A model generated the notes under the pieces. The model was given only the letters and a program-made list of their open reading frames with translations, did not search any database and was not told the origin of the DNA. A DNA stretch of 64,000 nt from Actinoplanes sp. TBRC 11911 (GTDB lineage: Bacteria; Actinomycetota; Actinomycetes; Mycobacteriales; Micromonosporaceae). The stretch covers positions 62,001-126,000 of the forward strand of contig NZ_JABBNC010000011.1 in the NCBI RefSeq assembly GCF_012933445.1, written 5' to 3'. Of this stretch, positions 60,315 through 64,000 are shown in pieces (position 1 is the stretch's first letter; the number at the start of each line of letters is the position of its first letter). The position numbers were made by a program, and so were the translations under genes.

Positions 60315-60357
60315 CCGCTGACAGGGCGCTTTTTTCGTATCAGCGCTCTGTCAGCGG
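60315..60357. promoter_or_regulatory. Long inverted repeat upstream of the ABC transporter
   Basis: CCGCTGACAGGGCGC (60315-60329) and GCGCTCTGTCAGCGG (60343-60357) are 15-bp arms with one mismatch, around a T-rich 13-base loop (TTTTTTCGTATCA). It may terminate the upstream gene, or act as a TetR-type operator for the exporter whose start is 20 bases away; AACACT sits six bases before that ATG. Confidence 0.6.
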
Positions 60358-60376
60358 CCCCGGCAACACTGCGGTC

Positions 60377-61348
60377 ATGGACATGACGAACGCGATCGTC
60401 GCCGAGGGCCTGGTGAAGCGCTTCGGCGACACCACCGCTCTCGGCGGCGTCGACCTTGCCGTACGGACGGGGACCGTACTCGGCCTATTGGGGCCGAACG
60501 GGGCCGGCAAGACCACGGCGGTGCGGGTGCTGGCCACCCTGATCCGTCCCGACGCCGGGCACGCCACCGTGGGCGGATACGACGTGGTCCGAGACGCGCA
60601 CCAGGTGCGCAGCCTGATCGGGCTGACCGGCCAGTACGCGTCGGTCGACGAAACCCTCACCGGCACCGAGAACCTGCTGCTGATCGGCCGCCTGCTCGGC
60701 CAGTCCCGGCGCGCCGCCCGGGCCCGGGCCCGCGAGCTGCTGGAACGCTTCAACCTGACGGACGCCGCCGACCGCGCGGCCGGTAAGTACTCCGGCGGCA
60801 TGCGGCGGCGCCTCGACCTGGCCGCCAGCCTGGTGGGCCATCCCCAGCTGTTGTACCTGGACGAGCCGACCACGGGACTGGACCCGGCCGCCCGCAACGA
60901 CGTGTGGGACATCGTCCGGGGCCTGGTCCGCGACGGCGTGACAGTGCTGCTCACCACGCAGTACCTGGACGAGGCCGATCAACTCGCCGACGAGATCGTG
61001 GTGATCGACCAGGGCAAGGTCATCGCGACCGGCACGTCGGATGAGCTCAAGGCCCGCACCGGCGCGCAGACGCTGACCGTACGCCCGGCAACGGAGGCCG
61101 ACCGTGACGTGATCGCGGCGGCCGTGGGCGCGGTGGCGGCCGGCGAGGTCGACCTGCGCGGCCCGATCATCACCGCGCCGGTGACCGACCCGGCCGCGCT
61201 CACCCATCTGGTGCGCCGGCTGGACGAGCTGGGCCTCGTGGTGGCCGAGCTGTCGCTGCGCAGCCCGAGCCTGGACGAGGTGTTCCTGACCCTGACCGGC
61301 CACACCGCTTCCGCTGCCGCCATTGATTTGGAAAGGACCGTGGCATGA
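60377..61348 (+). CDS. DrrA-like ABC exporter, ATP-binding subunit
   Basis: 323 residues. Walker A GPNGAGKTT (39-47), Q-loop GLTGQYASVDETLTG, signature YSGGMRRRL (138-146), Walker B LLYLDEPTTGLD (158-169) and the switch histidine replaced by Gln in TTQYLDEAD, as is typical of the DrrA daunorubicin-resistance family. A C-terminal DUF4162 regulatory domain follows. It powers export with the permease encoded next, whose ATG overlaps the last codon. A palindromic operator lies upstream. Confidence 0.94.
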   Translation: MDMTNAIVAEGLVKRFGDTTALGGVDLAVRTGTVLGLLGPNGAGKTTAVRVLATLIRPDAGHATVGGYDVVRDAHQVRSLIGLTGQYASVDETLTGTENLLLIGRLLGQSRRAARARARELLERFNLTDAADRAAGKYSGGMRRRLDLAASLVGHPQLLYLDEPTTGLDPAARNDVWDIVRGLVRDGVTVLLTTQYLDEADQLADEIVVIDQGKVIATGTSDELKARTGAQTLTVRPATEADRDVIAAAVGAVAAGEVDLRGPIITAPVTDPAALTHLVRRLDELGLVVAELSLRSPSLDEVFLTLTGHTASAAAIDLERTVA

Positions 61349-62136
61349 CGACTCAGGCTGTTGGTGCTCGCGCCGGTGCCGCCGTTTCCGTCCGCAACAC
61401 GGCGACCCTGGCGTGGCGCACCTTGGTGCAGATCAAACACAACCCGTTCGAACTGATCGACTTCAGCGTCCAGCCGATCATGTTCCTGGTCCTTTTCACG
61501 TACGTGTTCGGTGGCGCCATCGCCGGCTCCACCTCGGAGTACCTGGCGTTCGGCCTGCCCGGCATCATCGTCCAGAACATGCTGTTCGCGACCATGAACA
61601 CCGGCGTCGGCCTGAACACCGACATCAGCAAGGGCGTCTTCGACCGGTTGCGTTCCCTGCCGATCTCCCGCTTCTCCCCACTGGCCGGCCGCATCCTGGC
61701 CGACGTCATCAAGCAGGCGTGGGCGATCGGCTTGCTCCTGGTGGTCGGGACGATCCTGGGCTTCCGCATCCAGACGGGCCCGCTGGAGGTGATCGGCGCC
61801 TTCGCTTTGCTCCTTTTGTTCGCCTTCGCCGCGTCCTGGATGTCGGTCCTGGTGGCGATGCTGGTGTCCGCCCCCGAGAAGGTCCAGATCTTCGGCTTCG
61901 CCTTGCTGTTCCCGCTGACGTTCGCCTCGAACGCTTTCGCCCCGACGTCCACGATGCCGGGTTGGCTCCAGGCGTGGGTAAAGGTCAACCCGGTAACGAT
62001 CCTGGCCGACGCGGTGCGGGGTTTGTTCAACGGCGGCCCGATCGCGACGCCGGTGACCCAGTCCTTGATCTGGGCGGCCATCCTGCTGGTGGTGTTCGCC
62101 CCGCTGTCGGTGTGGGCCTTCCGCAGGCGCACTTAG
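61345..62136 (+). CDS. DrrB-like ABC-2 type permease
   Basis: 263 residues with six helices. IDFSVQPIMFLVLFTYVFGG and GVFDRLRSLPISRFSPLAGR are the ABC-2 membrane domain and its coupling helix, and FVPLTFASNAF-type segment (FPLTFASNAFAPTSTMPGWL) is the family signature near the C-terminus. It forms the channel of the exporter with the preceding ATPase; the two genes overlap by four bases (ATGA). Substrate, a drug, lipid or glycan, is unknown. Confidence 0.93.
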   Translation: MTTQAVGARAGAAVSVRNTATLAWRTLVQIKHNPFELIDFSVQPIMFLVLFTYVFGGAIAGSTSEYLAFGLPGIIVQNMLFATMNTGVGLNTDISKGVFDRLRSLPISRFSPLAGRILADVIKQAWAIGLLLVVGTILGFRIQTGPLEVIGAFALLLLFAFAASWMSVLVAMLVSAPEKVQIFGFALLFPLTFASNAFAPTSTMPGWLQAWVKVNPVTILADAVRGLFNGGPIATPVTQSLIWAAILLVVFAPLSVWAFRRRT

Positions 62137-62200
62137 CAACCGGCCCGCCCGGCCTCGTCGGCGTCGTGACCCAGCGCGGTTGCGACGCCGACCTCGCCGC

Positions 62201-64000
62201 TCAGACCAGCCAGTCGCGCAGTAGGTCGGCGGCCGAGTCGGCCGTCATCCCGCAAGCCCTTCCGTACGCCTCGTCGAAGGGGCCGTCGCCCAGGGCGGCC
62301 CGGGCCGCGAACGTGATGCGCTCGACGTCGGGCACCGAGCGGTCCCGCGAGCCCCGCACGGCGTCGGCCGCGCCCAGCAAGTAGGCCGCGCGGGACGGGT
62401 TGCCCTCGCGCATCGCCAAGTCGGCCAGGCCGACGATGCACAGGGCGATCACCGGGGAGTCGCGGGACTCGATGGCTATCGTCAAGGCCTCGGCGTGCAA
62501 CGCCCGGGCCGCTGCCAGATCGCCGTCCGCGGCCTCGATCAAGGCCTGGGTGCTTCGCGTCATCGCGCGGAACTGGGGGACGAAAGCCGGATTGTCCATC
62601 TTGGACGCCGAGCGGGCGATGCCCTGGCGGGCGCCCTCCAGGTCGCCCTGCATGCGGGCGAAGGTCGCCGTTCCGTACTCGACCGAGGCGATCACCTCGG
62701 GCAGGCCGACCTCCTCGGCCAGGACCCGCGCCAGTTTCAGCACGCGGCGGGCCTCGGTGTGCTCGCCCGCCATCCACAACTGGTGGGCGAGCTTGACCTC
62801 CAGCTGGGGCAGATCCTCCCGGATGCCGACCTCGCGGACCAGCGCGATCGCCTCCTGCTGCCAGACGGTCGCCTGGGCGAAGTCGCCGCGGGCCGCCGCC
62901 ATGTCGCCGAGCGAGCTGAGGGCGAACCCGATGCCCCAGCGTTCGCCCAGCTCGCGGAACAGTTCCAGGGCCTCGCGCAGCTCCGCCTCGGCCAGGTCGG
63001 CGCTCTGCCCGAAGTTCAGGCGCAGCTGGGCCAGGATCATCCGGGAGATCGCGCGCAGCCACGGGTCCGGGTCGTCGAACAGCGGTTCCACCAGGGCGAT
63101 GCCGCGTTCCGGGCCGTCGCGGTCGTCGAACATCGTCGAGAGGGGCTTGAGCAGCCGCAGCGCGGGATGCCGTGCGTCGGGGCCGGCGCCGTTGTTCTCG
63201 GCGGCCCGGAACTCCTGCTGCACCCGGTCGATCGGCAGGGCGCCCTCCAAGCCGTTGATCGCGGCGAAGGTGTGCATCAGCGCCAGGTCTTCCGGGTCGG
63301 CGTCGCCGGTCATCCGGGCCACTTCGTCGGCGATGAGCGCGCCCTCCGTGCGGTGCCCGCGCAGCCACCAGTACCAGCCGAGGCGGGCGACGAACGCGGT
63401 GGCGGTCGGGGTGTCGCCGACGTCGATCGCGGCGCGGATGGCGGCGTGCATGTTGTCGTGTTCCTCGCTGAGACGGCGCAGCCACACGAGCTGCTCGCGG
63501 CCGCGTAACTGCGGCTCGGCGCGGTCGGCCAGGTCGAGCAGCCAGCGCGCGAGCGCGATCCGCTGCGACTCGGTCTCTCCGGCCTCGGCCAGCCGTTCCA
63601 GCCCGTACTCGCGAATCGTCTCCAGCATCCGGTAGCGGCCGTCGGTGCCGAGGGTGAGCAGCGACTTGTCGACCAGCGCGCCGAGCACGTCCAAGCCGGT
63701 GCCGCAGACCTGTTCGGCGGCGGTCACCTCGGCGCCGCCGTGGAACACCGCGAACCGCCGCCACGCCATGCGCTCGTCCTCGCCGAGCAGATCCCAGCTC
63801 CAGTCGACGACCGCGCGCAGGGTCTGGTGCCGGGGCAGGGCGCTACGACTGCCGCCGGTGAGCAGCCGGAACCGGTCGGCCAGACGGTCCGCGAGCACGG
63901 CGATCGGCAACGTGCGCAGGCGCGCGGCGGCGAGCTCGATCGCCAGCGGCATGCCGTCCAGCGCCCGGCACACGCGTACGACCGGCTCGGTGGTGTCCTC
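62201..64000 (-). CDS. AfsR/SARP-like regulator, C-terminal part (cut at window edge)
   Basis: 599 codons enter from the right edge and stop at 62201. RALDGMPLAIELAAARLRT is the arginine-rich GxP sensor 2 region of the NB-ARC-type ATPase in AfsR-like and LuxR-like STAND proteins, followed by QTLRAVVDWSWDLLGEDER and winged-helix residues, then a TPR array (FALSSLGDMAAARGDFAQAT). The DNA-binding N-terminus and Walker motifs lie outside the window. A large STAND activator of secondary metabolism or similar is likely; C-terminal TPRs sense a partner. Confidence 0.87.
   Translation of the reverse strand, partial: EDTTEPVVRVCRALDGMPLAIELAAARLRTLPIAVLADRLADRFRLLTGGSRSALPRHQTLRAVVDWSWDLLGEDERMAWRRFAVFHGGAEVTAAEQVCGTGLDVLGALVDKSLLTLGTDGRYRMLETIREYGLERLAEAGETESQRIALARWLLDLADRAEPQLRGREQLVWLRRLSEEHDNMHAAIRAAIDVGDTPTATAFVARLGWYWWLRGHRTEGALIADEVARMTGDADPEDLALMHTFAAINGLEGALPIDRVQQEFRAAENNGAGPDARHPALRLLKPLSTMFDDRDGPERGIALVEPLFDDPDPWLRAISRMILAQLRLNFGQSADLAEAELREALELFRELGERWGIGFALSSLGDMAAARGDFAQATVWQQEAIALVREVGIREDLPQLEVKLAHQLWMAGEHTEARRVLKLARVLAEEVGLPEVIASVEYGTATFARMQGDLEGARQGIARSASKMDNPAFVPQFRAMTRSTQALIEAADGDLAAARALHAEALTIAIESRDSPVIALCIVGLADLAMREGNPSRAAYLLGAADAVRGSRDRSVPDVERITFAARAALGDGPFDEAYGRACGMTADSAADLLRDWLV

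Overview
The window is about 64 kb of very GC-rich DNA with tightly packed genes, frequent GTG starts, 1-4 base stop/start overlaps and many leaderless promoters (TANNNT six to eight bases before the start codon). Gene content (GlnE adenylyltransferase, a glnA2-type glutamine synthetase, panB, the Nif3 / zinc-ribbon / RNase HI-phosphatase operon known from mycobacteria as Rv2230c-Rv2228c, polyprenol-linked mannosyltransferases, a type A-like rnpB) points to an actinomycete. A Micromonosporaceae (Actinoplanes-like) host is my best guess, as an inference from style and content, not a proof.

Layout. 0-7 kb: a tRNA-Val, then mostly decayed DNA with two broken AlpA/excisionase-like genes, a tRNA-like remnant, two copies of a dispersed 250-300 bp repeat and several tandem repeats; inside it sit a NUDIX hydrolase, a cupin regulator divergent from a flavin oxidoreductase, and two hypotheticals. 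7-19.7 kb: a primase-polymerase-domain protein, an XRE regulator and flavoprotein pair, the nif3 operon, a secreted GH18 chitinase, a solute symporter, a PLP enzyme, an MFS pump with a MarR regulator, and a 3D-domain lipoprotein. 19.9-26.5 kb: two more repeat copies, rnpB, a tyrosine phosphatase, an epoxide-hydrolase-like enzyme, type II NADH dehydrogenase, an XRE regulator, a TSUP exporter, and an inverted fragment of the rnpB 3' end. 26.6-36.5 kb: a catalase-like protein, a HAD / PLP / GAPDH-like minus-strand group, an MFS pump with divergent LysR regulator, a membrane protein, an M15 peptidase, a methyltransferase and asd. 36.5-49 kb: a small conserved protein, a histone-like protein built from about 30 hexapeptide repeats, an RNB ribonuclease, a DUF4143 ATPase behind four 22-bp-spaced repeats, panB, glnA2, DUF350, LtrA, a glutamine amidotransferase and glnE. 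49-53 kb: a visibly more A+T-rich, tightly overlapping three-gene cassette (HEPN-like protein, ParA/MinD-like ATPase, P-loop ATPase), followed by a decayed vanadium-haloperoxidase gene. 53-64 kb: an acetyltransferase, a SnoaL-like protein, membrane glycosyltransferases, a secreted phytase-esterase-like protein, a DrrAB-type ABC exporter, and the C-terminal part of an AfsR-like regulator running off the window.

How it works together. Nitrogen assimilation genes (glnA2, an amidotransferase, glnE) are grouped; glnE is translationally coupled to the amidotransferase. Several regulator-target pairs are visible with their own dyad operators (MarR, LysR, cupin-HTH).

The two signals most likely to be new are the three-gene NTPase/HEPN-like cassette at 49.0-52.4 kb and the four-copy dispersed repeat whose 11-bp hairpin is conserved with a compensatory base-pair change and which lies near RNA genes or their fragments.
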